64,000 nucleotides of DNA from Psychromarinibacter sediminicola. Its GTDB lineage: Bacteria; Pseudomonadota; Alphaproteobacteria; Rhodobacterales; Rhodobacteraceae. Within the stretch, counting starts at the first letter, position 1. The number at the start of each line of letters is the position of its first letter. This document shows, one piece after another, positions 47,037 to 55,756 of the stretch. Location of the stretch: contig NZ_JARGYC010000010.1 of NCBI RefSeq assembly GCF_029168335.1, forward strand, positions 23,738 to 87,737, written 5' to 3'. A program made the position numbers and the translations under genes. The notes beneath the pieces were generated by a model. That model searched no databases. It was not told the origin of the DNA and was given only the letters and a program-made list of their open reading frames with translations.

Positions 47037-47852
47037 GGTGCTGGCAGACGAATTCTAACTCGTCTCAGCTTGGACAGTGACGCTGTCCCTTATGCTGCGC
47101 AGAGACCGCGCCACTCTGCGAGAGCAGCGGCACGGTTCTTCTTGAAGTTGGCGCGGGAGTAGGAGTTGCGCTCCGAGTTGAAGTGGTTGCTGACCGAGGT
47201 GTGGACGGAGGCGAGTTTCTGCAATGTTCGCATCCGCCGGAAATGCAGCATCGCCCGCTCCCGTCGTCGGAATGGCAGGTGGGAATCCTCGCCGCGGTTG
47301 TTCAGCCAACGGCCGGTATCGGTGTTTGTCACTGGCACCGAGATCCTTCAGCGCCGCGCCATAGGAGCGCAGCCGGTCCGTCACCAGGACTTCGGCCCGT
47401 CCGTGCTTTTTCATTGTTTTCCTGAGGAATTTCAGCGCGGCCTTCCGGTCGCGCGTCTTTGTCACGAAGCTCTCCAGTACCTCACCTTCGTGATCGACGG
47501 CCCGCCACAGGTAGCGTCGCTCGCCGTTGATCCGGACGAACATCTCATCCAAGTGCCACCGCCAAGGGCTGGACCGCATCCCCTCGATCCGGCGCTTGCG
47601 GATCTCCGCGGCGAATATCGGCCCGAAACGGTTCCACCAGAACCGCACTGTCTCGTGGCTGATGTCGATGCCCCGCTCGTGCAGCAGATCCTCCACATTG
47701 CGTAGAGACAGCGGGAAACGTACGTAAAGCATCACCGCCAGGCGGATGATTTCAGGGCTGCTCTGGAAGTACTTGAACGGGTCGCGTTTCGTCATGGCCC
47801 GACGCTACGAAACCGCCCTGCCCGCCTCAACGAGATTCCTTCTGACACCACC
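47037..47852 (-). mobile_element. IS6-family insertion sequence, left copy (816 bp)
   Basis: Imperfect terminal inverted repeats bound it: GGTGCTGGCAGACGAATTC at the left end (47037) and, read inward from the right end (47852), GGTGGTGTCAGAAGGAATC. The size is normal for the family. No 8-bp target duplication is visible (GAGCGGAG left, ATTGGGCC right), as expected when an element recombined or belonged to a cointegrate. It lies inside an older IS6 remnant and directly adjoins tctA. Confidence 0.85.
47090..47795 (-). pseudogene. IS6-family transposase, frameshifted
   Basis: A DDE transposase that would catalyse replicative transposition. The first frame (from 47795) holds KYFQSSPEIIRLAVMLYVRF, then the catalytic Asp in WHLDEMFVRI and in VTDRLRSYG. 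Near 47,312-47,336 the frame shifts, and the end with the catalytic Glu (RWLNNRGEDSHLPFRRRE, to EWRGLCAA, stop at 47090) is in another frame. As it stands the enzyme is probably inactive; trans-complementation by other copies is possible. Confidence 0.85.
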
Positions 47853-47863
47853 ATTGGGCCGTC

Positions 47864-49468
47864 TCACACGTCCCTTCTTTTCCGCCCGCCCCGGAACGAC
47901 AGGGCGACCACGGAAACGGTGAGAGCCATGAAAACCGCCGCAATCGGGCTGGTGAACAGGGAGAACGGATCCCCGCCGGTGGCCGCGAAGGCCTGGCGGG
48001 CCGTCTGTTCCAGGTTTCCGCCCAGGATGAAGGCGATGACGAAGGGCAGCGGCGACAAGTCGAGCCGCCGCATCAGATAGCCGAGGATGCCGAAGCCTAC
48101 CGCGAACCACATGGCCGCCATGCTCGCCTCCTCCACGTAGATCGCGGTGAGGGTGAGCATAAGAACGATCGGCATCAGGATGTGCTTGGGCGCCTTCGAC
48201 ATCACGCCGACCGAGCGCATGAAGACCCCGCCGATGGTCCAGTTCAGTAGGTTGGCGAACATCATCGCGGTGAACAGGCCGAAGGCGATCACCAGTTTGG
48301 AGTTTACCACGTCCGGGTTCCAGCGGAAGACCGAGGGCCCCGGGTTGAAGCCCCCGATGCTGTCGGCCGCGAGGATCAGGAACACCGCCGCCGCGTTACC
48401 CGGGATTCCCAGCGAGAGCACGGGGATAAGGTTGGCGCCCGAGACGGCGCTGTTGGCGGCCTCGGTCGCGGCGATCCCCTCCGGCGCCCCTTTGCCGAAC
48501 GGTATGCTATGGCCACCCTGCTTCACGTGCGGGCGGCGGCCCGCAGCGTAGCCCAGCGTCGCCGCGAGTGTCGATCCGATGCCGGGCAGCGCGCCGATGG
48601 CGGCGCCGATCACGGCGGAGCGGCCGACATAGGGCGCGATCCGCCGGATGTCGGCGCAGTGCAGGCGCTGGTCGCCGCGCGGCTCCACGCCGGGGCCCCG
48701 GTGGGACTGCCGGCGCTCCGCCCAGAGATCCTCAAAGCTGCGGAAGACCTCGGGAAGACCTCGCCCAGGATCAGCACGCCCAGGATCACCGTGGCGACCG
48801 GGAAGCCATCGGCCAGGGTCTGCGTGCCGAAGCTGAGGCGCGGATAGAAGTCGTCGCCGGTGCCGACATAAGCCACGAGCAGGCCCAGGCCCATGGAGAT
48901 CAACCCCTTGCCCACCGACCGGCCGATCACCGACGATATGAAGGCGAGCGACAGGATCAGCAGCGCCGTTTTCTCCGGCAGGTCGAGATAGGCCTCCACC
49001 ATCACCGCAAGGAACGGCGCGCAGAGGATCAGCACGATGTCCGAGAAGGTGTCCCCCGAGGCGGAGGAGAAATGCGCCACCCTGAGCACCTTGCCCGCCT
49101 GCCCGTTCAGCGCCATCGGGTGGCCGTCGAGCGTGGTCATGTAGGCGTCGGGCGTGCCCGGCGTGTTGAAAAGGATCGCCGGCACCGCGCCGCCCACCGT
49201 CGCCCCTTTCATCACGCCGATCAGAAAGCCCAAGATCGGCAGCAGCGCGTCCGGCGTGAAGCCGAAGATCGAGATCAGGATCGGCAGCGAGATCGCCATG
49301 GCCATCGGCCCGGCCAGACCGGGGGTGGCCCCCCCCCACGATGCCCAGCAGAAAGCCAAGCAGGATCATCACCGGCGCCACCGGGATGCCGAACCCGGCC
49401 AGCGAGACGAGATCCGGCCCCTGGAACACTGCCAGGATTCCCATCCAGACATAGTCGGTGAGTCCCAT
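47864..49468 (-). pseudogene. tctA: Tripartite tricarboxylate transporter TctA, disrupted by two frameshifts
   Basis: The large membrane subunit of a TctCBA importer. The start (GLTDYVWMGILAVFQGPDLV) and the end (GALPGIGSTLAATLGYAAGR, SLGIPGNAAAVFLILAADSI) are in one frame, but the middle (PGLAGPMAMAISLPI, NTPGTPDAYMTTLDGHPM) is in another. The first shift is in a nine-base C run near 49,329-49,337, where eight would keep the frame. The second is an exact 11-bp tandem duplication of GGAAGACCTCG (48742-48763). The two together restore the frame. Unless this is sequencing error, the gene is broken. The start overlaps tctB; the IS6 element begins 12 bp after the stop. Confidence 0.85.
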
Positions 49469-50034
49469 CAGACGTCCCCGTTGGGCGGCAGAAGAAGGTC
49501 GTCAAAGGGCAAGTCGTAGATCGCGGCCAGCACGACCACGGCAACCAGGGCCACGACGATTGTCCGGATCCGGATCCGGCCCTCGACGGCTGCGGTCAGC
49601 GCCGCAATCAGCAAGGCGCCGCCCAGCACGAATCCCAGGTACTTCCAAGGCACGGTGTCGCGCAGCGTGCGATAGCTGAGCTCTTGCTCCGTCGCCATGT
49701 TCGTCAGCGCCACTACGACGGGCCCGGTCCAGCGCATGAGCGCGAAAGAGACGGCGAAAACGGCGAGCAGCAGTCCAAGGAAGGCGAGATTGCGGCCCGA
49801 GAGTCCGCCCCCGTCGACCTGCCGACCGAAGAGCGTCATCAGCGCGCCAACCAGGATGAAGCCGGCGGCGATGGTCGGCGCGAGCGCATCGCCGATGGTC
49901 ACCTGCCGCCGCGCCCGCACCACGATTCCGGTGCCGGTGTCGGCGGGGATCCAGGCGAACACCGCGAGAAGGGCGAGCGCGATGCATACGAGCGCCAGCC
50001 ACATGTCGCTGCGGTTGCGAAATGGCGATGTCAT
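49468..50034 (-). CDS. tctB: Tripartite tricarboxylate transporter TctB family small subunit
   Basis: A 188-residue membrane protein with four hydrophobic helices, matching the TctB arrangement (start DMWLALVCIALALLAVFAWI, long hydrophilic loop, then KYLGFVLGGALLIAAL and IVVALVAVVVLAAIYDLPF). ATG at 50034 was chosen since upstream sequence is unconserved. Its stop overlaps the tctA start (TGATG). No tctC binding-protein gene is found nearby, and tctA is broken, so this small subunit is probably without a partner. Confidence 0.8.
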   Translation of the reverse strand: MTSPFRNRSDMWLALVCIALALLAVFAWIPADTGTGIVVRARRQVTIGDALAPTIAAGFILVGALMTLFGRQVDGGGLSGRNLAFLGLLLAVFAVSFALMRWTGPVVVALTNMATEQELSYRTLRDTVPWKYLGFVLGGALLIAALTAAVEGRIRIRTIVVALVAVVVLAAIYDLPFDDLLLPPNGDV

Positions 50035-50146
50035 GGAGCCCCGACGGACTGTCAGAACAGAAGCTGGGGCCCGAGCCTCCCCGGCCATCTGCAATGGCCA
50101 AGGGTCAACTGTTCCTTCGCTGCTTGGCGATAAGGCAAGCACGAGA

Positions 50147-50201
50147 CGGCGACTCGCACTGGAATTCCCACCACAAAGCCTCCAGAGGCGATCTAATCAG
50201 A
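50147..50201. repeat. Dispersed 55-bp segment, copy B
   Basis: Counterpart of 41919-41973, in the 223-bp gap between tctB and the DapA-family gene. Identical blocks are CGGCGACTCGCAC and GCGATCTAATC-type right end. The gap 50035-50257 has otherwise nothing recognisable and may be where tctC was lost. Confidence 0.5.
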
Positions 50202-50257
50202 CAAGACTGTCTGATGTATTTCAGGCAGGAGGTGCCTGGCGATGTGATGCCGGCTCT

Positions 50258-51226
50258 TCAGGCGGACATTGCCTTTGCCCGGCCGCTCGACTCGCGCGTC
50301 GACCAGGCGGCATACCATGCCCGGAACTGGGCGTACTGGGCCTCGATGAAGCCGCGCTGTGCGGGGCTGAGCGCGTCGCTCTCGTTGAAATGGAGCTCGT
50401 ATTCCGGCTCACCGTTGAGCACCATCAGGTGCTTGTAGAACAACACGAGGTCCGGGCCCTCGTCGAAAGCCGACAGCACCATCAGCGCCTCGTCCAGTTC
50501 CTGCGCCCGGGCGCGCGCCTCGACGTCGCCGGAGGCTGCCTTTTCGCAGAGCGACACGAGATGCAGGACCTCGCGGGGAAGGGCATTGCCGATACCGGTG
50601 ATCGCGCCGCCGGCCGCGCAGTTGACGAAGCCATGATAGACGTTGGTGTCGACGCCGACCATGAGCGTCAGCTCCTCATCGCCCGAGGTGATCTGCTCGG
50701 CCGCGTAGGTCAGGTCGGCTGCGCCGCCGAATTCCTTGAACCCGATCAGGTTCGGATAGCTCCGGCGCAGCTCGAAGAACAGGTCGGCGCGCGTGGAGAA
50801 GCCGTAATACGGGCTGTTGTAGATGACGGCCGGCAGGCCATTTGCCGCTTCGAGGATCGCCGAGAAATGCGCCTTCTGAGCGGGCACCGAGCTGCCGCGT
50901 GACAGGACCCGGGGGATCACCATCAGCCCCTGCGCACCGACCTCGGCCGCATGTGCGGCCAACGCGACGGCGGATTTCGTGTTCACGGCGCCGGTCCCGA
51001 CGATGGTCGGCACGCCGGCCTCGACCAGGCGGCGCACGCCCTCCATCCTCTGCGCGTCGGTGAGCAGCGGCCAGTCGCCCATCGAACCGCAATAGACGAC
51101 GGCAGACATGCCCGCCGCGATCAATTCCTTGCCCTTGCGGGCCAATGCGTCGAAGTCGGGAGCCCGGTCGCGGGTGCATGGGGTCATGAGGGCCGGCATG
51201 CAGCCGGTGAAGATCGAGTCGGGCAC
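50258..51226 (-). CDS. DapA-family lyase/deaminase (possibly 1-pyrroline-4-hydroxy-2-carboxylate deaminase)
   Basis: A 322-residue class I aldolase-fold enzyme. Schiff-base Lys164 (IGFKEFGG) and Tyr136 (VIYNSPYYG) are in place; the substrate-binding start MPALMTPC and GSMGDWPLLT are typical. In hydroxyproline degradation an enzyme of this family (LhpC/HypD) deaminates 1-pyrroline-4-hydroxy-2-carboxylate, which fits the neighbouring oxidase and epimerase. Dihydrodipicolinate synthase itself is less likely. Start GTG at 51226 follows GGAAGG closely. It is read away from the GntR gene's direction partner and shares an operator-like sequence with the oxidase promoter. Confidence 0.82.
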   Translation of the reverse strand: MPDSIFTGCMPALMTPCTRDRAPDFDALARKGKELIAAGMSAVVYCGSMGDWPLLTDAQRMEGVRRLVEAGVPTIVGTGAVNTKSAVALAAHAAEVGAQGLMVIPRVLSRGSSVPAQKAHFSAILEAANGLPAVIYNSPYYGFSTRADLFFELRRSYPNLIGFKEFGGAADLTYAAEQITSGDEELTLMVGVDTNVYHGFVNCAAGGAITGIGNALPREVLHLVSLCEKAASGDVEARARAQELDEALMVLSAFDEGPDLVLFYKHLMVLNGEPEYELHFNESDALSPAQRGFIEAQYAQFRAWYAAWSTRESSGRAKAMSA

Positions 51227-51347
51227 GGAACCTTCCTTTCGCAGCGCGAGATGTTTCGAGGGGCGACAGCCCCCGGATCGGTCAAGGGCGGGCCGATCTC
51301 GGCCACGCCACGTCATCGGAGCTCAATATACAGACACGCATCTGTAA

Positions 51348-51370
51348 TGTCGACAAACAAAATACAGAAT
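51348..51370. promoter_or_regulatory. Operator-like element upstream of the DapA-family gene
   Basis: TGTCGACA (51348-51355, palindromic) followed by AACAAAATACAGAAT. The same layout, in reverse orientation, lies before the oxidase gene at 52161-52191. Both are in promoter position for genes of one pathway flanking a GntR gene. Confidence 0.5.
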
Positions 51371-51384
51371 GGAAACGCCCCTCC

Positions 51385-52107
51385 TTACAGGGGCATGGAG
51401 GCGTTTCTGCGCCGGTCGGCCGTGATGTAGGACTGGATCTGCCCGACGATCTGGTCGGCGTGTTCGCGGCCCAGCCTGTCGGCACGCGCCACGTCGCGGG
51501 CGACGATCGCCTCGATCAGATCCTCGTGCTCGGTGATGTACTGGCCCGGCAGCCGGTCGTCGAACGAGTAATAGTAGAGCCGCAGGATCCGCCGCCCCTC
51601 GTCCAGCAGGCGGGTGAACAGGTCGACGTAGTACTGGTTGCCGCCGGCCTCGGCGATGGCGACGTGGAAATCGCGGTTGGTGCGGATCATCGCCAGGGCG
51701 TCCTGCGCGGCGACCGCCTCGGCGAACTCGGCCTGGCGGGCGCGGACTGTCTCGATATCGCTTGCGACGTGTTTCGCCGCGGCCTCACGCGCGGTGACGC
51801 GGTTCATCAGAGTGAGCGCGTCGAAGAAATCCGACATGTTCAGGAAGTCGATATTCGAGACGATCGTCGCGCGGTTGGTCAAAGTGGTGATCAGCCCTTC
51901 GGCGGCGAGGCGCACCATCGCCTCGCGGATCGGCGTGCGCGACATGTTGAAGCGCTCGGCCAGGTGGGAATCGTCGATTGGCGTTCCCGGGGCGAGCGTC
52001 AGGTCGATGATCTCGCTCTTGATCCTCTCGTAGACATGGCTTGCACCCGATCCGCGGCGAACGGCCGGGGCCTGGGCGGTTTTGGACTTCGACATGCTCG
52101 TTGCCAT
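51385..52107 (-). CDS. GntR family (FCD) transcriptional regulator
   Basis: A 240-residue regulator: winged helix (YERIKSEIIDLTLAPGTPI, LAERFNMSRTPIREAMVRLA) and FCD ligand domain with the metal-binding DFHVAIAEAGGN and HEDLIEAIVARD histidines. It lies between the DapA-family gene and the divergent oxidase gene, and probably controls both. The ligand is perhaps hydroxyproline or an intermediate (inference). Confidence 0.92.
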   Translation of the reverse strand: MATSMSKSKTAQAPAVRRGSGASHVYERIKSEIIDLTLAPGTPIDDSHLAERFNMSRTPIREAMVRLAAEGLITTLTNRATIVSNIDFLNMSDFFDALTLMNRVTAREAAAKHVASDIETVRARQAEFAEAVAAQDALAMIRTNRDFHVAIAEAGGNQYYVDLFTRLLDEGRRILRLYYYSFDDRLPGQYITEHEDLIEAIVARDVARADRLGREHADQIVGQIQSYITADRRRNASMPL

Positions 52108-52160
52108 GGGGCCTCCCGTTCAAGGTCGCATTCACGTCTTATACCATTTTGCCTCGCGCT

Positions 52161-52191
52161 TGAATGTATTTTTGTATTTTTGTTGTCGACA
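52161..52191. promoter_or_regulatory. Operator-like element upstream of the oxidase gene
   Basis: Read on the minus strand from 52191: TGTCGACAACAAAAATACA, then AAAATACATTC. It shares TGTCGACA and the A-rich ATACA part with 51348-51370. It lies in the 140-bp gap between the divergent GntR and oxidase genes. Confidence 0.5.
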
Positions 52192-52247
52192 GTTCGTATC
52201 CGGCTTGCTAACGTCTCTTGCGAACCAACTGGCGAGGTCACGAGCCC

Positions 52248-53498
52248 ATGCGGGTTTGCATCATCGGAGCGGGGATCATCGGCGTCACCACGGCCTTTGC
52301 CGCGGCGCGTCGGGGAGTCGCCGTCACCGTGGTCGACCGGAAGGGCGTGGCCGCCGGGGCCTCCTTCGGGAATGCAGGGGCCTTCGCGTTCTCGGACGTA
52401 ATCCCGCTGGCAACGCCCGGGATCATGCGCCGGGCGCCGGCCTGGTTCCTCGATCCCAAGGGACCGTTGTCGATCCCACCCTCCTATGCGCTGCGTATCG
52501 CACCGTGGCTGTGGCGGTTCTGGCGGGCCAGCCGACCGGACCGCTACCGCGCGGCCGTGTCCGCGCAGGCCGCGCTGATGGATTTGTCCGGGGCGGCGCT
52601 CGAACGGCTGATCGCCGAGGCGTCGCTTGAGGATCGCCTGCGGCGCGAAGGGCAGCTGCAGGTCTATGAGGGCGAGCGCGCGTTCCGCGCCGCCGAGCCC
52701 GGCCTTGCGGAACGCCGGGCGGCCGGTATCCGCTTCGACGTCCTGGACCGGCCCGAGGCGATCGCGGAAATCCAGCCGGGCATCGCGCCCCGGTTCACCC
52801 ATGCCGTTCATACCCCGGACTGGATCAACGTCAGCGACCCCGCCGACTGGACCCATGCGGTTGCCGAGGCCGCACGCGGCGCAGGGGCGGTGTTCGAGAC
52901 CGCCGAGATCCGTGCCATCCGGCCAAAGGAAGAAGGCGCCGCCATCGTCACCGAAACCGGTGAGCGCAGCTTCGATCGCGTGGTTGTCGCTGCCGGCGCC
53001 TGGTCCGAAAGACTGACCCGGACCTTCGGACTGTCCCTGCCGCTGGACACCGAACGCGGGTACAACACCACCCTGCCCGCCGGCGCCTTCGACCTGAAAA
53101 CGCATGTCACCTTCGCCGATCATGGCTTCGTCGTGAGCCGGGTGAAGCAGGGCCTCCGCATCGGTGGCGCCGTCGAGCTGGGCGGCCTGGACCTGGCGCC
53201 CCGCATGTCGCGCGCCCGCGTCATGCTGGACAAGGCCACGCGGTTCCTGCCCGGCCTCGATCCGTCGGGCGGGACCGAGTGGATGGGGTTCCGCCCCTCG
53301 ATGCCCGACAGCCTGCCGGTGATCGGCAATGCGCCCGGCGTGCCGGGCGTGATCCTGGCCTTCGGTCACGGCCATCTGGGCCTTACCCAGTCGGCCGGAA
53401 CGGCCGAGATGGTCGCCGACATGCTGGACGGGGCGGCGCCCGCCATCGACCCGGCGCCCTATGCGCCGACCCGCTTTACCGGAGCACGGGCGGCATGA
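52248..53498 (+). CDS. FAD-dependent D-amino acid oxidase/dehydrogenase (DAO family)
   Basis: A 416-residue flavoenzyme: dinucleotide motif GAGIIGVTTAFAAARRG (residues 7-23), ASFGNAGAFAFSD typical of DadA-type dehydrogenases, and the C-terminal FGHGHLGLTQSAGTAEMVADM. With the epimerase next to it (ATGA overlap) it probably oxidises cis-4-hydroxy-D-proline to 1-pyrroline-4-hydroxy-2-carboxylate, passing electrons to the membrane; D-proline or another D-amino acid is possible. It is the first gene of a long rightward series. Confidence 0.88.
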   Translation: MRVCIIGAGIIGVTTAFAAARRGVAVTVVDRKGVAAGASFGNAGAFAFSDVIPLATPGIMRRAPAWFLDPKGPLSIPPSYALRIAPWLWRFWRASRPDRYRAAVSAQAALMDLSGAALERLIAEASLEDRLRREGQLQVYEGERAFRAAEPGLAERRAAGIRFDVLDRPEAIAEIQPGIAPRFTHAVHTPDWINVSDPADWTHAVAEAARGAGAVFETAEIRAIRPKEEGAAIVTETGERSFDRVVVAAGAWSERLTRTFGLSLPLDTERGYNTTLPAGAFDLKTHVTFADHGFVVSRVKQGLRIGGAVELGGLDLAPRMSRARVMLDKATRFLPGLDPSGGTEWMGFRPSMPDSLPVIGNAPGVPGVILAFGHGHLGLTQSAGTAEMVADMLDGAAPAIDPAPYAPTRFTGARAA

Positions 53499-54496
53499 CC
53501 AACCACATCTTCACCTGCATCGACGGTCATACATGCGGCAACCCGGTGCGCCTGGTCGCCGGCGGCGGCCCGATGCTGCAGGGCGCCACGATGACCGAGC
53601 GCCGGGCGCATTTCCTGGCCGAGTTCGACTGGATCCGCACCGGCCTGATGTTCGAGCCGCGTGGCCACGACGTCATGTCCGGCGCGATCCTCTACCCGCC
53701 GACGCGCGAGGATTGCGACATCGCCGTCCTGTTCATCGAGACCTCGGGCTGTCTGCCGATGTGCGGGCACGGCACGATCGGGACGGTCACGATGGCGATC
53801 GAGAACGGCCTCGTCACGCCCCGGGAGCCGGGTCGCCTGCGCCTCGACACACCGGCCGGCCTGGTCGTCGCCGAATACCGGCAGGAGGGCCGCTTCGTCG
53901 AGGAAGTGCGCCTGACCAACGTGCCGGCCTTCCTCCATTCCGAGGGGCTGACGGCCGAGGTCGCCGGGCTGGGCGAGGTCACGGTCGATGTCGCCTATGG
54001 CGGCAACTTCTACGCCATCGTCGATCCGCAGGACAGGTTCCGCGATATCGCCGACTTCACCGCCGGCGAGCTGATCGGGTTCAGCCCGAAGCTGCGCGCC
54101 GCGCTGAACGCGAAGTACGACTTCGTCCATCCCGAAAACCCGGCGATCCGCGGCCTCTCGCACGTGCTGTGGACCGGCGCCCCGACCGAGCCGGGCGCCA
54201 CAGCGCGCAACGCGGTCTTTTACGGCGAGAAGGCAATCGACCGCTCGCCCTGCGGCACGGGCACCTCGGCGCGGATGGCGCAATGGGCCGCCAAGGGCAA
54301 GCTGGGCGCGGGTGACGAGTTCGTGCACGAAAGCATCATCGGCAGCCTGTTCCGGGGCCGCGTCGAAGCGGAGGCACGGGTCGGCAACCGCCCGGCGATC
54401 GTCCCCTCGATCGGCGGCTGGGCCCGGCAAACCGGGCTGAACACGATCTTCATCGACGATCGCGACCCCTATGCGCACGGCTTCACCGTGGCCTGA
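53495..54496 (+). CDS. 4-Hydroxyproline 2-epimerase (proline racemase family)
   Basis: A 333-residue cofactor-free epimerase. Both catalytic cysteines are present: Cys90 in MCGHGTIG and Cys253 in DRSPCGTGTSARM, which separates it from trans-3-hydroxyproline dehydratases (Thr at the second site). It would convert trans-4-hydroxy-L-proline to cis-4-hydroxy-D-proline, the substrate of the oxidase encoded just upstream. Cys positions agree with those of the Brucella enzyme PrpA/HyPRE. Proline racemase activity cannot be fully excluded. Confidence 0.9.
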   Translation: MTNHIFTCIDGHTCGNPVRLVAGGGPMLQGATMTERRAHFLAEFDWIRTGLMFEPRGHDVMSGAILYPPTREDCDIAVLFIETSGCLPMCGHGTIGTVTMAIENGLVTPREPGRLRLDTPAGLVVAEYRQEGRFVEEVRLTNVPAFLHSEGLTAEVAGLGEVTVDVAYGGNFYAIVDPQDRFRDIADFTAGELIGFSPKLRAALNAKYDFVHPENPAIRGLSHVLWTGAPTEPGATARNAVFYGEKAIDRSPCGTGTSARMAQWAAKGKLGAGDEFVHESIIGSLFRGRVEAEARVGNRPAIVPSIGGWARQTGLNTIFIDDRDPYAHGFTVA

Positions 54497-54532
54497 CGCG
54501 CCCAGCAGACAGCAAAGATACCGAAAGGCCCC

Positions 54533-55756
54533 ATGTCCGATCTCGCACTCACGAATGCAAGGCTCGCAGACCTCGACGCCGAGGCGCTCGGCGCCCCGAC
54601 CACCGTTCTGGTCCGGAACGGCCGCATCGCCGGCATCGGCGGCGAGGCGCCCGAGGGCGCGAAGGTCGTCGACCTGAACGGAAAGACCCTGCTGCCGGGG
54701 CTGATCGACTGCCATTTCCACGTTGTCGCGTGGTCGCTGGACCTGTGGGCCAACGCGATCGCGCCGGATTCCCTGGCCACCCTGCGCGCCGCCCGGGTGA
54801 TGGAGGGAAAGCTCTCGGACGGGTTCACCGTCGTGCGCGATCTGGGCGGTGCGGATCTGGGCCTGAAGCAGGGCGTCGATGATGGCTTCATCGACGGACC
54901 GGACCTGGTGATCTGCGGCAAGGGGCTGTCGATGACCGGCGGCCATACCGACCTGCGGGCGCGGACCGACACGCGCCCCGACAGCCTGGGCTGGCGCTTG
55001 GGCAACATGGGCGTGCTGGTCGACGGCGTCGACGACATCCGCCGCGCCTGCCGCAAGATGCTGAAGGAGGGGGCGCGCTTCATCAAGGTGATGGCCAACG
55101 GGGGCGTCAGCTCGCCCAACGACCCGATCGACTCGCTGCAGTATTCCGACGCCGAACTGGCCGCAATCGTCGAGGAGGCGCGGAACGCCAACACCTATGT
55201 CTCGGCGCATGTCTATCACGACGCCGCGATCCGGCGCTGCGTCGATGCGGGGATCACCTCGCTCGAACACTGCAACCTGATCTCGGCCGAGACCGCGAAG
55301 ATGGCAGCCGAGGCCGGCTGTATCGCGGTGCCGACGCTGGTCGCCTACGAGGGGCTGAAACTGGAAGGCGCGGCGCTGGGCCTGGGCGAGTCCGAGCAGG
55401 CCAAGATCGACGTGGTGCGCGGCAAGGGCATCCAGTCGCTGGCCATCATGCGCGATGCAGGGCTTCCGATGGCCTTCGGGACCGACCTGCTGGGGCAGCT
55501 GCGCAAATACGGCGGGATGGAGTTCGAGATACTCTCCCGGGTGCTGTCGCCTGCCGACATCCTGCGCTCGACGGGAGAGATCGCCGCGAAGCTCTGTCGC
55601 ATGGAGGGCGAGATCGGGGTCATCGCGCCGGGCGCCCGCGCCGACCTGACGGTGTTCGACGTCGATCCCTTCGCCGACGTCGCCGCGCTCGGCCGTCCGG
55701 ACGAGACGCTCAAGATGGTGGTCAAGGGCGGCAACATCGTGCGGGAGGCCGCTTGA
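54533..55756 (+). CDS. Amidohydrolase (Xaa-Pro dipeptidase-like, imidazolonepropionase group)
   Basis: A 407-residue TIM-barrel metal hydrolase. Metal ligands are seen as DCHFHV (HxH near residue 61), the carboxylated Lys in FIKVMANGG, SAHVYH and EHC histidines, and Asp in FGTDLLG. It belongs to the branch that includes Xaa-Pro and other N-acyl-amino-acid hydrolases. In this neighbourhood release of proline or hydroxyproline from a dipeptide is plausible. Its stop overlaps the next start (TGATG). No signal peptide, so cytosolic. Confidence 0.87.
   Translation: MSDLALTNARLADLDAEALGAPTTVLVRNGRIAGIGGEAPEGAKVVDLNGKTLLPGLIDCHFHVVAWSLDLWANAIAPDSLATLRAARVMEGKLSDGFTVVRDLGGADLGLKQGVDDGFIDGPDLVICGKGLSMTGGHTDLRARTDTRPDSLGWRLGNMGVLVDGVDDIRRACRKMLKEGARFIKVMANGGVSSPNDPIDSLQYSDAELAAIVEEARNANTYVSAHVYHDAAIRRCVDAGITSLEHCNLISAETAKMAAEAGCIAVPTLVAYEGLKLEGAALGLGESEQAKIDVVRGKGIQSLAIMRDAGLPMAFGTDLLGQLRKYGGMEFEILSRVLSPADILRSTGEIAAKLCRMEGEIGVIAPGARADLTVFDVDPFADVAALGRPDETLKMVVKGGNIVREAA

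Noticed and set aside
47090..47795. Programmed frameshifting in the IS6 transposase
   Set aside because: IS6 transposases are normally translated from a single frame and no slippery run is seen at the shift; simple decay or error is likelier.
50258..51226. Housekeeping dihydrodipicolinate synthase DapA
   Set aside because: The position beside an epimerase, D-amino-acid oxidase and GntR regulator, and the divergent N-terminal part, point to a catabolic member of the family.
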